From positions 124,001 through 188,000 of the forward strand of contig CAJNDS010000062.1 in assembly GCA_905221605.1 (NCBI GenBank): a DNA stretch of 64,000 nucleotides, written 5' to 3'. Shown here one piece after another: positions 22,763 to 35,074 of this stretch; position 1 is the first letter of the stretch, and each line of letters opens with the position of its first letter. This DNA is from Symbiodinium natans (taxonomy: Eukaryota > Sar > Dinophyceae > Suessiales > Symbiodiniaceae). The translations under genes and the position numbers were made by a program. The notes under the pieces are model-generated. The model did no database searches and was not told the DNA's origin. It saw only the letters and a list, made by a program, of their open reading frames with translations.

Positions 22763-23865
22763 ACTGGACTTTTCCGAAGTCTGAGGTGCAAAATTTGAGG
22801 CTGCAATTTCTGAGCAGCCCGCTGTTGATAATGTTCTCTGACCAGCACAGGCCGAGAGTCGCTCGTGGGGGAAAGGAACTCCAAAGAGCCACTTTTGCCT
22901 GAGCGTCGGGAGCTGCAGACTTGCAACCTCCTGCACCGGTGAGTTCAGATCGCGCTCCACGTGCAGAAAACCGATATCGCAGCTGTTATGCCAGACATCC
23001 AACTGAGTCATGGGGTGAGCTGGTGAAGCTTCATGCGTCTCGTCATGGGATAGGGACGCTTTGAGATGCCATGCGTTGCATGCTGCCGCTGCCTCTTTGC
23101 CTCCTCAGTAGAACAGTAGGACAGTACATGAATTTGTTTTGCGCTTCACAACTTTGACTGAACGCGAAAGACCCCTGTGACTCCAGGCCGATTCTGAAAT
23201 TCTCGCACTGACAGAGGAGTATCATCTGCCATGGAGCCGAGCTTCTGGCGCTCGCCAGCTCGACCTTGCCTCGGACGCCGTTGGACTGTTCCGCCAGTGG
23301 TGCCAGAGGTGTGGAGCAGCGGTGGAAGCAGCAGCTCAACGTCTGCACTGATGACCGCGAGTGGTGAGGGATGCAGTATCTTCGAAGGGTATACTCGTAG
23401 TATCGTTCAGAGACTCAGAGCCTCAGAGCTGGTTTCGCTCCAAACACACTGTCCACTTTCGTCCATTAAGGTAGCAGCTCCTATGTCGCCGGCAAAGTGC
23501 GTGCGAAGACCAGCACGCCGTGGCTGCGTCTCGGAGTAGGCGCAGCCGTGGTGGAGCCTCCCAAGTCCCCAATTTTAAGAGATCTAAGAGGCTTTGCCAG
23601 GTGGTTCTTCCGCTCTAAGTTTCGAAGGGAGCTGCCCTTCTTCCGTATTTTGCTGGTCTGTGGGCTGTGTGGGGTTGTGTAGGGCTATTGCAGGTACGGG
23701 CCTCGCGCTTGCGGCGGCGAAATCACGCGCCCCTGTGCAAACGAGACCGGATCCCAACTTGCAGGGCCTGTCGATGCTGAACCAGGCCTGAGAGTTCTTG
23801 AAAGCAGAACCAGGGCACGGTGCTTCTTACAAAGTATGTCGTAGCCCAAGAGTGTTTCGTTGCAG
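22763..23865. other. Gap between CSN8 and helicase, weak signals
   Basis: Possible exon-like segments at 23230-23340 and 23510-23610 (basic SRSRRSRGG then ASQVPNFKRSKRL) may be 5' exons of the helicase, but borders could not be fixed. Confidence 0.3.
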
Positions 23866-26800
23866 GACTTTGGGCAGGATGACACAGATATCAGCAACGC
23901 CTCAGAGAGAAGAAGGGATGACGATGATGATGAGTACCGCGGCTGCAGACGATCCTTCGATTTCTGTCGCACACTCAATGCACTCCGCACTTACCGTGCC
24001 AAGCGGAGCAGGTCTTGGGCCTTCTGGGAGGAGCAGCTCCATCCGACCCCGGGGCCGAAAAATTTGCCTCGGGACAAAGAGCCCGAGCCCTTGCCATCGC
24101 CTCTTCCTTCCATGCAGCCTCCGGCGCCGGGGGACGGGGATGACATCGGAGATGACATCGAGGATCAGGCGGCCAGTTTTGAGAAGGCCTATCGGCCCGC
24201 AGAGCCCACCATCATGGGCTCAGATGGCCGCCCCTTGAAGGCGCGGACCGTGCATTAATTAACCGACAGTCACAAGAGTCACAAGATGTCACAACAGCCA
24301 TCAAAGCCCCGACTTGCTGTCCGCTGCGTGTCCGGTGGAGGTTCCATTCTATTCCACCTTCGAGGAGGCCATCAAGGAGCTTGCGTATCCGCCATTTCTT
24401 CAGGCACCCTGTCGGCAAATGTCGGGCCTGCTCGAGCGTCAGCCATTTAATGCTAGCCTGCTAGCCATTCTCACCTCTGCAGTGATACATTTCGTAGCAG
24501 TGACCATGATCTTCACTCCAGTGGTCAAACGATGTCAAGTGTTCATGGTGACAAAAGTTGTCAGAGTGTTTTCCTAGTGATGCAATTGCAAGAGTGACAT
24601 CTGGACGTCATGTTCTGATTGAGGCCGCGCTGGCCCGGCGTGGCTTCTACTACTTAACGCCGGTGCAACAGTGCTCCTTACCCCTGATGAGAGGCCAGCT
24701 CTTTCAGCTTTCTACTTCGCAAGCTGGCACTGCAACGACTTGTTGCAAAGCCTTTCGCATGTCAAACGCATAGGCCGGCACGATTTTCTTGCGTCAGCCT
24801 TCACTGGCTCGGGCAAGTCAGATGCCCAGAGGTATGAGCAGTGCGCTCATCACTTGGCAGCATTTTTGGTTTTCAGGACAGCAGCATATCTACTTCCCAT
24901 CCTCAAGACGTTGCACGAGGCACCGTCTGCAGCTACCATGCAGGGCATGTCAAAGAGCTGGTGTGGCTGGAGGTGTCCAGACTTATTCCAGGCACCAGTG
25001 TCGCCAGCCACTACAAGACGAAGGACGCATCCTGAGACTCAGACAACTTTTTCTTGTTTGAGAGCTCTCGACCTTGTCAGAAACCGCAAGGACAACAGCC
25101 GAAGTGCCAGAAGCTCAGCTCGGTGGCAGTTCAGTGGCCGGTGTGGTATCATGTTTTGGGAACCCCATGTGACAAGCAGGTCAAACCGGGCCTAGGCATC
25201 GTCAGGGGTCGCCACCTGAGTTACCTCAATTAAGTCAACTCAGTGGTGCGGAGTGGTGCAGAGAATGCGCGGCAGCGCGACGCGAGCTTCATGGTAACCA
25301 TTGCAAGACAGCCGCTTCAGATTCAGCGACTTGCCATGCTTGCATGAAAAGACCACCAAGTCGATCAAAAGGTGACTCATGCTCCCACAGCCTACAGCCC
25401 GTCATGGACACTGAGTGACTCAAGAGACTCAAGCTTGTCTCAAATCTTCTCAGTCTTCTCAGTTAGCTCAAGCACAGGCTGATTAGACTCGAATACGTCG
25501 AAAACGCTCGCCAGCAATGACGGGCTTGGCCCTGCACGCTTTCGCGCTGCTGCTTGGCGGGTCCCAGGCTGCAGATGCGCCCATCGTAGGCCCGACCCTT
25601 CTGCCAAAGTTGCAGCCGATCCGAACAGTGCATTCTTTGCTTTGACACAGTGTCAGGAGTCCTAACCGTGCCAGCAGCACATGGTTGTGAGACGGCTCGA
25701 ACCTACGACAGAGTGAAAGATGCCACAAACGGTGGTATCAGCTGCTTCGCTTCCTTGTATGTCTCCTAGCATGCGTTTAGCAGCATTGTATTCGGCCAGA
25801 GTAGTCAACGTCACGTTAAGCTTTCCCTGTTGGCGCTTGATTTGACACGTCCAGGTCAAATATGTGGAGGCTGCCGGAGGACGCGTTGTTCCAATCCTCT
25901 ACGATTGGGATGACCAGCAGCTTGCCAAGGCGCAGTCGGCAATCGTCTGGGAGTCAGCAGCTCTTGCACTGCCTTGCCATCTTCATGGATCTTGACGGTA
26001 ATGTTGCAGTGAAAGCATGTTTCTCCTGGCAAGGCTTTTGCTTCAGTTAACGCTGTGCTATTCACTGGCGGCGGCGTCCAGATCGCGCACCCCAACAGCT
26101 CTCCTCCAGCTGCGCAGCACCTCAATGGACTATGGCCACGTTCGGTTTTGCAGCGTTAAGGGAAACGGCACAGGCTTGGGCTGATGCCTGCAGGGCGTGC
26201 CTCCTAGTTTTTCCGTCGTGTTGGGTCATCACATGTATCACCACTTCCCCCCCATTATCTCTTCCTGTGTTTATTGAGGGGGGACCGGAAGCAAAGTGCT
26301 TCAGATGCAGAGTTTAATCTTATTCGGATTCGGCAACCCGTTTCACGTGTTAGCATGCAAAGATTCATGGAGACGGAGCCAGAGAGTTGTACTGCAGTTG
26401 TACTGCAGTAGGTATCTCAGGGCAGCTTCGCTGCTCTTCAACCTGACACTGCGAGCGAGTTCCGCTGGCGAGTCTGTTCCATTGTGGGGCACTTGCATGG
26501 GGTTGCAGACGCTGTCGGTGGTGGCAGCAGGCAGGGTCTTGCAATTGTCAGACGGTGCATGTGGGTTGTGAGTCATGTGAGTGCGATTGCATCAGCTGGC
26601 CCTGCGAAGCAACTCCATGCAGTATCTCACCCTGAAGGCACCTCCGTCTTGGAGACAAACTCCTTTGACTCGGAGAATATGTCGCTGCCGCTGGAGCTGA
26701 CGCAGACGGCGGCGACATCCAAGCTGCTAGGGCCACAGGTGCCTTCGAACATTCTACGTTGGTTGACCACGGCTACCTGGTGCAAAGCAGCAGTCGTTGA

Positions 26801-29800
26801 CATGTTTGGATTGTCAGTAGATTTGGGTTGTCAGTAGATTTTGCATCGCTCATTTGGGGCCTCACCTGAGGAGAATATTACCACAAACTTGCACCATGAT
26901 GGTGTGGTCCCTGCCAGCTTCACACGCAACCAGCGCCTGGCCAGCCTGTTCTCTGTGCTATCCACAAACCGAGACAGTGGCATGTATGCAATTACGCGAT
27001 TGTGCCTACGTTACGGAACTACATGCTTTACATTCCCTCGCTAAACTGAGTGCGGACGCCTCTCTTCGGTTCAGGGCTGATGCTTTCGCGCAACGGTGCA
27101 CAGTGTTTTGTAGGCAGGTGTCTCGGCGAGTCAGATGTCAGGCCCGGATCGCTGCCAAACCCTTGTTTTGCGTTGTGGCAGTATCGAACTTAACTTGTCA
27201 CCATCACATCATGCGCTGGCCTCTTTCCCCCTCCTTGTGAACTGCTGCCGTGGCAGTTCCAAATGCGCTCACCTTGTAGACTTATGCTTCGCGCTCCGAG
27301 CTTCTTTCTTGTGTTTCATCGTCCGGTTTCGCCGACCGTGGGTACTATGGTGTACGATGATGCACCCGCAACGGTTTCTTCCGACAGCTGTTTCATGTAG
27401 GCCTCATGCAACTCGAAGGAATATAAGGAAACAGGTGCGTAGAATTTGGGTCGAGGATCTTGTGGATGCATGTTTGGCAGAGTGTGGTATGGCAACCGCT
27501 TCCATAAGAAGCCGGAAGAGCCATGAACCGAGGAACGGGAAAGACGTTCGTCTCCACGATTGAAGGCAAAGACCACCCCATCTACGGGGTCCAGTGGCAC
27601 CCAGAACGGCCAATCTTCGAATGGGGCGCAGATGAATCTGGCATCAACCATGGCCGTCATGCGATCGAGGCGCACTTGTAGACCTCGGTTTAAAGCTTGA
27701 TTTCCGAGTGCTCTAGCGAAGGTAGGGGGGGGCTCTTGGAAGCTGTGTCCCGGTAAGGCCATGCAATACTTTGCCAATTTCTTCATCGCAGAGGCGCGCA
27801 AGAACTCGCACCACTTCGAGTCCAAAGCGGATGAGGAATCCGCGCTTATCTACAACTATGTGCCGCAGGGCCGATCCAGCTACCAGGCAGGACCTTCTTG
27901 ATGTCAGTCGTGTTTGACATGTGTTGACCACGCATCATCTATGTAGCTTCAACTTTCATCCTGCCATCTGTTGCATCTATGCGCAGTTGCAGGTCTACCT
28001 CTTTGACTCGGGCAACACTGCAGAACCTTCGCAGGCCAACCATGTAGCTTTGAGGCACTTCATAACTTGATGCTTGCTTGACATTGCGTTCCCGGAGCAA
28101 GTGGTGCCCGCAGATCCCGCCACGAGAGGGTTCAGCATCTTGGAAGTATAGCGCCACAGCTGCCAGCCCCGTTATCCGCCCATCGCCTTTGCTCGGAATG
28201 CTCCGAGCTTCCTCTCCCACCACCATCTTGGCAGGATGTGCACAGAAAAGCGCACTCTAGGAATCTCAAAGGGTCTCCTTCCAGAGGGTCCCCGTGCAAA
28301 GTTGCTTGTTGAGAGGTAGTAAACAGTAGACGTAGTACATGCAGTAGTTGTGCTTGGCTAACGCCATGGACGCCAAAAGTATCCAGGGTGGGTGAGGGTG
28401 GGCCACAGCGCTGCTCGTCCTGATCATTGTCTTTGTCTACACTGGTCACCGCGGGCACAGAAAAGGCACACGCAGAACGTGCGCCCTGTGGAGCGAACGT
28501 TCGTAGTAGGTCGTGTTGCCAAGCAAGCCGCATCTGAGGGTGCCGCGAAGAAAGATCGATACTCGTAGCTGCGACGTGCTGCGGGCGCGGAAGTCCTCCG
28601 AGCTGTTTGAATGAACTTGCCACTCGCTCGCTAAGGTCCACGATGCTGTGTTGTCACATGTGGTCCATGTGTGACACGACAATCGGTGACATGCTGTGCT
28701 TCTCTACGTGCAGAGTTGCCGACCGGCTTGCACAGCGCTTGTGCAAGAGCCGTGCGAAAGCAAAAGATCAAGAGACGCGCTGCAGAAACATGTTCATGCC
28801 TTTGCTTGGTGCACCAGCCATGTCAGACGACTCACAAAAAATGATGACAGTGCCTTCTTTTCAGGAATCAAGAACGGCCAGGCGGCTCTGGAGTTCGAAG
28901 CGGCAGCGGGCAAGGCCTGCCAGCTACCTTTGCCAACCGTTGTCAAGCATGGTCCAGGATTTCCACAGTCGGTCTCAGAATCACGGGGTATGAGCAAGGT
29001 ATATGTTGGAGCATGTTGGCACGCAGGGCATCAATATCCCTTTTTTCACGACCTGCATGCTCTGTCATTAAGTGAGCTTGCTGCCGTGTTTGTCACCTGT
29101 CCAGTACTGCTGTCGGTCGTGCTTGGGATGTCGTTCTAGTTGCGATCATGAGCTTGTTTGTCTAGGATTTATGACTTTCCTTGGTTGTCGAACAGTGTCA
29201 GTTGACTTCGTGAAACCCAGAAGACACCAGCAAGGATCATAGAGCTGCTAGCACCGTTGCAGAAATCTTGACTTCAGCACAGAATCGGCAACAAAAACTT
29301 GACTAGGGGTTGGGGCTGTTTGGGGACTTAGCCAGTCGAGGGATGCAAGGTGGCAGTACTGGTCGCAAGTACTGGTTGCACCAGCTGCCCGAGCCACCCG
29401 ACACTTCACCACGTAAGAATCCAGCAGCTCGAACAGCTTTGAGAGAATGCCACGGCAAGTCTAGCTGTCGGAACCAGAGTATACAATGCACACATCGGCG
29501 CCGTAGGAGTACAGTATCTTTCTGCATGCAAGCCATGTAACCAGTACGCAAAACCCTCTGAAATCACCATGTCCTGCTTGAAAAATGCGTTCACATTTTG
29601 CTCTTCGGCTCCTTATCGCTTGTTTCGGTTCGAGCTCCTTTACTCACTGAACGCCAGCCTGTTATTTCGGTCCTTTCCGTTCCCATCTTTGTTATTGTGG
29701 CATGGAGCACAAGCTCTTGCCCCTTGCCAAGCTGCATGAGACTTCTGTCTGTGAAAGCCCCCTCGTCTTCACGGCTGTCGCGATTGGCACACGTCAACAT

Positions 29801-32800
29801 GGACCTCACTTTATCCTTTTGCACCCTTTCCACCGCTGGCAGATCCATCGACAGCTGGTGCCTGTCGACTGGGTTGTGGGAGCGCCGAGCTCCGAGAATC
29901 CAGTACGCATGTTATGTGTGAGATATGTGTGAGTATTCGAGCCGTTCTAAAGGAGAATGCTGATAGCTTACGCACTAGAACCGGCCATTCGAGACTGTAC
30001 AGAGATCTTTTAGCACACAGAACTGGACGGAAAATGAAACTCCACGTGAGGCCTGACCCACCACCGAAGAGGACACCGAGCTTCTGCATTCCGCTTCTTG
30101 ATTTCTTAGTTCTGCTTCAAAACATTCTGGGTATTGGGCCTGGACCGGCTAGGCATACTCGCTGGTCATGGCCAATCTTACGGATTTACATGCTTTTCGT
30201 TGCAACTGCAACTTCCAGCGACTCTGGGGTTTGCTGGCCCTGTATCTCGCTCAAAATTCTAGACGTTGCAGGAAGACGTTGCAGGAAGACTGGCAAACAT
30301 GCACGGTGTAAAGCAAGTTCGGCAATTGCTGCCAGCAGGAGATGGCAAGGCCCGGCAGTTCCGAAGGCTCTGATCTTGGTGCCAACGAGGGAGCTCAGCG
30401 AGCAGGCGATTGGCACGCGGCTGCAGACTGGATGTGCGAGCAAAAAAGACATGTCGACATGTCTAGGTGCACAATGAAGCCAAAGAGTTTCTACACTACT
30501 CGCCTTTGCGAAGTGCCAGAGCCTCACCTTCTGTGCAGCTCAGAGGTTCTCGTCTCTTGGAAGGGCTTTTCGGGTAAGGCGGCCATCTACGGCGACAGCA
30601 ACCTGCGATCACAGTTCCGCAGGATCCCGAGGGTCGTGAAAGCAAGCGTCGCATCGGTTTCAAGAGGTCTGGTGTCCACTTGTGTGTCGAGATGTTTTCG
30701 AGACGTGTTGAGCAACTGCCAGCAACTGCGCCATGTTGCGGCGTTGCTATATCAAGCATCTGCTTGGGCTTCTTTGCATTTTGGAGTCGCCAGGCTCCAT
30801 GCGTGTGCGGGCATTGGATTGATGCTTTGATCTGTGTGGATCTATTGACCGACCTGACCAAGAACTTGGTGGTCTCCTGCACTTGCCGTTGAGCCGTCGA
30901 GAGATTCGGTTGAACAGGCTTGAGACTTGTGCGCTGCAGTGGCTCTGTCGGGCTGAATGAGGAGAGCTCGTTGAAGGTTGCCCTTGTGGCAAGAGCTGTA
31001 GCTGGGCGATGACTCATAAAAAACACTTGATCGCTGAAGCCCGGACCCATGTAAACACGGACCCGGAGAAGCCGGATGGCATTCTGCTTGCATCTGGCAT
31101 GGAGTACGATGAAGGCTGAATGACGAGCGAGAGCCCTTTCAAGCTTGCCCCTGCGGCTGGAGCCATTAATCTGGGCAATGAGTCTGCCGATGCAATTGGT
31201 TTCTGAGGCCAGTTGGTTGTTTTGAAAGATGTCCGACAGAGGGAAAAAACTTGAACCTCAGGGACGGGGTCTCCGTGCCATTGCTTGCAAGGTGATCTGG
31301 CCCATGGGGCAGACGTTTTGGTCAATGGCCCAGCCATAGATCGGCACTGCACCATCCTTGTCAGTTGTATGGTTCTCGATGTCCTGCGAATGGGTCCTGT
31401 GGACCTTCGCCGCAAGGTGGCGACACCGGGGCGCTTGATTGACGCTCTGCACAAGGGCATGATTCGTTTGGATGAGGCCCGTGATCGCAACACTTCCATA
31501 TACGAGCCTGGTGTAGCATGTTGTCATTCTTCTTCTGTTGGAACAAGACACAGGTCCGCTTTCTGGTCCTTGACGAGGTAGACAGGATGATGGAGCTAGG
31601 CGTGGGGCTTTTTGTTACTGACAGTGCGGCAGTGATGTGCAGCGCTCGCATGAGCGTGGCAGGATTTGGAAGTCAGCTCGAGGAGATCGTCACTCAGGGT
31701 GCAATGCAGAGGACCCAGTTTCTTTCGGATGCAAGGCAGGCAGACTTTGAATGATTTGAGTAGCAGCAGTTTCTTGAAATGTTTGGATATGAGGCCTGGT
31801 AGACTTGGCGGTCGCCAAACGAGCGCGCGCGACCGAGTGTTTGTGACATTTTTCAAGACGTGCTTTTTTTTCTGAAGTCCGGTGAGCAGGGAGCAGACAC
31901 AGAGACTAGATAGCCGGGAAAGTAATGCAACAACAGCGCCACTTGGTGCATCACATCAGCAAATGCTGTGCCCGCAAAGTTTCACGCCATGAGCATCATA
32001 TGACATCTGAAAAGCTGGGTTCAGCACCAGGACTCTTCGGGAAGGGTTCAGCCCGAGGGTTCAAGGAAGGGGAGTCCTCAATGTTGGGAACGGAGACCAG
32101 GGCAGCAAGCTGCGAAGGAAGGAACAGGGATGGAGCAGAAGGGGTGCAACGTCATGCCACATCGTGTGTCTTTGTGTTTAAGTTCAAGGCTGCACGACCA
32201 GGGTAAGATTGCATAAGAAGCCGTCTGATTCCATGGGACGGGCTCGGGGTTGGGTTGGCTCGGGGCGGCATCTCCGCGTCTCCGACATGGAGCCGGGTGT
32301 CGTCCATAAACTCGGTGGCTTTGCGTTGGCCCGGCGTCCTGGCCAAGGGCGATCGGATACCCGTCCTCAAAACTGTTTGTCTGTTTGCAATGTTTTCGGG
32401 TTTAGCTGCAGATGCGGTGCAAGTCATCTGCTTCTTTGGGAAGGAAGTTTCCTCTGCTAAGTAGCCTAACCGTTAACCATGCATCACTTGACGTGGCTTC
32501 TGAGTTCTGGTCCGCCACCATCCCCCTCTCCGTGCGAGAGCTGGCAGAAGCCTTCGTGGGAACACAGTGTGCTTGAACCTCGGGCGATGTGGGAACTACC
32601 GAGTTGCTGCAAAGGATCACTTACGTTAATTTGGGCCACCTGTTGCCGGAGGTTTGGGTAGACTGCACGGGCGGACAAACTAATCCAGTGGTTCGACACT
32701 CAGCGGTGTCGCAACAAGTATCGCTGATACACATGTACTGAAGCAGTTCACAATGTTTCTTGCAGCAATGGCACATCCTGGGAACACTGCAGCCGACAAC

Positions 32801-34664
32801 CATATCTCACGTGTTCATCGACGCCCGCCCTCCGCATCGCGCTCTTCGAGAGCCACGAGCTCGGGCACTTTGAAAGACAGACGACGGGAAGACGGGAAGG
32901 CACTTTCTGGGCAAAGGTTTCAGCCTGGAGACTCCGTGATCACAAAGGGTGGAAGGCAGGCCATCCTTTTGCAAGGGCGTGGCAGCTGCTGGCAATGCCG
33001 AGACCAGGCGCGGTGTCGCAGAGTTTCGGGTTGGGCGTCGTGATCTTGGATCATATGCAGCTTTGGATTCTGCAGATGTGAGATGCGAGCATGTCAGCAT
33101 GTGACCCAAGGTCGATGGCGAGTGCAGTTCGATGATGGTGATCTCGTCCAGCACAAGATGCTTTTGAAGGCAACCATGTTGTACCAGTTGAGTTCTGGAT
33201 TTCGTAGAGTGTGTCTTGCAAAGCTTCTGAGAAGGCCTCCGGTATCCATGTAGGGCCCAGTTGTCCATTTCGAAGCTCACAGCAAGTGCCTCACAGGGAC
33301 GACTGCATCATACAAGCCTACGCACAGACTCCAGCGTGCGATGCAAGCAGGAGATGCCAGACGCTCGGTCAAAGAGGGATGGCCAACTGCGGTAGGAACT
33401 GTACTCGCAGGGGTGTGACGAACTCCCGTTTTGCTTCTGCAGGCTGCGATCGGTCCTCGAATCGCGTGAATTCGAGGAGGCCTGGGCTTGCAGAGAACTG
33501 GTTCAGAGACTGACAAGTGACTCATGCGCTTACCGTAGCAGGCGACGATTATCATTTTCTGTCGGAGACGTGACACGGCCGCGACCTCGGATTTGAACTG
33601 GTATGTATCACTGCCACTATCTGCCACTATCTGCCACTATCTGCCACTATTAGGTCATGGAGGTGTACCATTACCTGAAGGAGCACTTCGAGGGAGTGCC
33701 TCGATGGGCATTCGGCAAGCTGCGTCTGTTTTAAGATCCCTCAGCCGGCCATTAGACACCCTTGAAGCACTTTCCCGACTTATAATTTAGCTCTTCGCCA
33801 TACCACTTCATGTTCGACACTCTCCACTGTCCATCCCTCAAGAGATTACATATTCAGTTCGAAGATGCCCACCCTGAAACTAAGACTGGAAGGGTTTGGA
33901 ACGATATTAGGGAACTTGGAGTACGCTTTCGATTTTGCACGGCCCAGCCATGCCCAGCCCTTGTCAAAACAAGCGCTCCGCTTATGTGAAAGGCGCGCCG
34001 CCCGAAATGTTCTTGAGTTTTTAAAGAGGACCTCGCCCGAACTGTTGCCGAACACCCCGAAATGGCACTAGCGCTTCTTTAGGCCGGCAACTCTGTCATT
34101 AAAGGTGACCTCCTTCTCAAGAGGATTGAACATTTGCGAGGTGGTGACGTGCCATGGAGGTATGACGCAGTCTTTCCGCAGCAAGTCCATCAAGGTGCAC
34201 GTTCATGTTAATTGCAGGACACTGTCCAGACATCTGTTGCTTTGGTTAAAGGCGATGAAAGAGGGCAATGCTGACATCTTGGTCGCCACAGACATTGCAG
34301 CTTGGTCCTCGTTGCACTTGCGGACGTTGCTCCATGCACCGTCTCCAATGATTCAGCCTTGTGGAGGCGCGTGGTTTGGACGTGCAAAGCGTGACCCATG
34401 TCATCAACTACGAGCTACCTCTGGTACCCTGCTCATATTTGCTTCATGCGGGGAGTGCGTGCAACAGCAGTGGATGCCCCTCAGGTCTTGGATGAATTCG
34501 TTCATCGCATTGGCCGTGCCTCGACGAATTGCGACAGTGGCATAGCTCGAAGCCCTGCCTAAGCACTTCCAGCAACGTTGGCTGTCAGTCTCGGCAGTGA
34601 CAATGACAGGCACAGGGAGAATTGGCCGCAAGGGCACTGCTGTTACGTTCGTCACCGGCCGCGA
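23866..34664 (+). CDS. DEAD-box ATP-dependent RNA helicase (DED1/DDX3-like class by motif)
   Basis: Exons: 23866-24240 (acidic/Pro-rich N-terminus; may hold an intron), 24341-24403 ([14 protein letters not shown]), 24624-24693 (Q motif, [10 protein letters not shown]), 24774-24816 (motif I, TGSGK), 24877-24944, 30350-30405 (motif Ia, PTREL), 31292-31320, 31417-31476 (Ib, [10 protein letters not shown]), 31554-31599 ([11 protein letters not shown]), 31663-31727, 33654-33695 ([10 protein letters not shown]), 34141-34194 (HGGMTQ), 34252-34299 (V, ILVATDIA), 34367-34423 (ARGLDV), 34485-34515 (VI, HRIGR), 34610-about 34664 ([13 protein letters not shown]). Nearly every listed internal junction keeps phase. 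Motif II is DEVD instead of DEAD. Motif III (SAT) and motif IV were not both placed: the exon ending 31727 stops after FLS at a GA donor, and VFVTFFK near 31836 is only a candidate for IV. Start codon and C-terminus are unresolved. Confidence 0.85.
24945..30349 (+). other. 5.4-kb helicase intron containing another gene
   Basis: Donor GCATGT follows ATGCAGG and acceptor GGCAAG precedes GCCCGG. The split glycine codon (G|GC) is restored, giving [18 protein letters not shown]. Inside lies the full gamma-glutamyl hydrolase gene in the same orientation. Outside that gene, exon-like segments occur at 28860-28960 ([22 protein letters not shown], after TTTTCAG) and 29304-29412 ([14 protein letters not shown], donor GTAAGA), both unassigned. 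Confidence 0.65.
25517..27901 (+). CDS. GGH: Gamma-glutamyl hydrolase (folate hydrolase, peptidase C26)
   Basis: Cleaves gamma-linked glutamates from folylpolyglutamates in a lysosomal, vacuolar or secreted setting. Nine exons keep phase: 25517-25589, 25657-25760, 25855-25929, 26034-26084, 26398-26530, 26638-26771, 26871-26979, 27533-27669, 27758-27901. The model is about 319 residues, as in the human enzyme. It starts with a signal peptide ([18 protein letters not shown]). Family features: [29 protein letters not shown], the nucleophile Cys in WGTCMG, the catalytic His in YGVQWHPE, and the C-terminal [13 protein letters not shown] and ESALIYNY. Seven of eight donors are GC and one is GT. The whole gene lies in an intron of the helicase, same strand. 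The first codon of exon 5 and the last few residues are the least certain points. Confidence 0.93.
31728..33653 (+). other. Helicase intron(s), probably hiding the motif III/IV exons
   Basis: The helicase needs about 70-90 residues between FLS and [10 protein letters not shown]. Only a VFVTFFK frame at about 31836-31858 suggests motif IV. The rest (for example 32000-33550) shows no recognisable exon. Confidence 0.4.
33611..33650 (+). repeat. 10-bp tandem repeat CTGCCACTAT, four copies
   Basis: Perfect decamers end directly in TAG at 33651-33653, the acceptor of the helicase exon 33654-33695. The repeat thus forms the 3' end of the intron. Confidence 0.9.
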
Positions 34665-34669
34665 GAAAA

Positions 34670-35015
34670 TATTCGGAGTTTGCCTGGCATGTTATGAGCA
34701 AAAAGTCTGGATCATGTCTGCACCTCCACCCTGTGACTTGCATGCGGTCAAACGCAGCCTGCGCAGCAGGCAATTGCTTGCTTGTGCCTGCACGCTGTCG
34801 GCAGATGTTAGCCCATGCCCATGAGGCAAAGCTGCTTTGTAGCTCCGTCAGTTGTGAGAGCCAGGCTATGCGCCGTATGGTGCTGTCTCAAGGGCACTCC
34901 GTACCTGATTGGTTCAACTTTCAGGCACGCCCTAGCTCTGCAGAGACATACCAATAGCGAGTCGGATGCGCGTTGATCTGTGAAGCCGGTGCATTTGCAT
35001 TCCTTGTCGGTTGCA
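34670..35015. other. Helicase 3' region, end not defined
   Basis: Frames are open past the last certain helicase exon, but no motif or clear acceptor was recognised. The C-terminal exon(s) and 3' UTR of the helicase are expected here. Confidence 0.3.
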
Positions 35016-35035
35016 CTTCTTCTTCTGTCCCGCAG
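35016..35035 (+). promoter_or_regulatory. Candidate spliced-leader acceptor for the nucleoredoxin gene
   Basis: A pyrimidine tract (CTTCTTCTTCTGTCC) ends in CGCAG 39 bases upstream of the ATG at 35075. In dinoflagellates mRNAs receive a trans-spliced leader at such sites. This is an inference; no transcript evidence is visible. Confidence 0.4.
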
Positions 35036-35074
35036 CTGCATCGCTTCATGCTTCGGCTTCCCTAGCAGTGGATA

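Noticed and set aside
27316-27825. 169-codon antisense frame
   Set aside because: It is the shadow of exons 8 and 9 of the gamma-glutamyl hydrolase gene on the + strand.
33593-33790. Alternative frame over the helicase exon at 33654 ([15 protein letters not shown])
   Set aside because: The other frame ([14 protein letters not shown]) joins in phase to the HGGMTQ exon and fits helicase architecture; this one does not.
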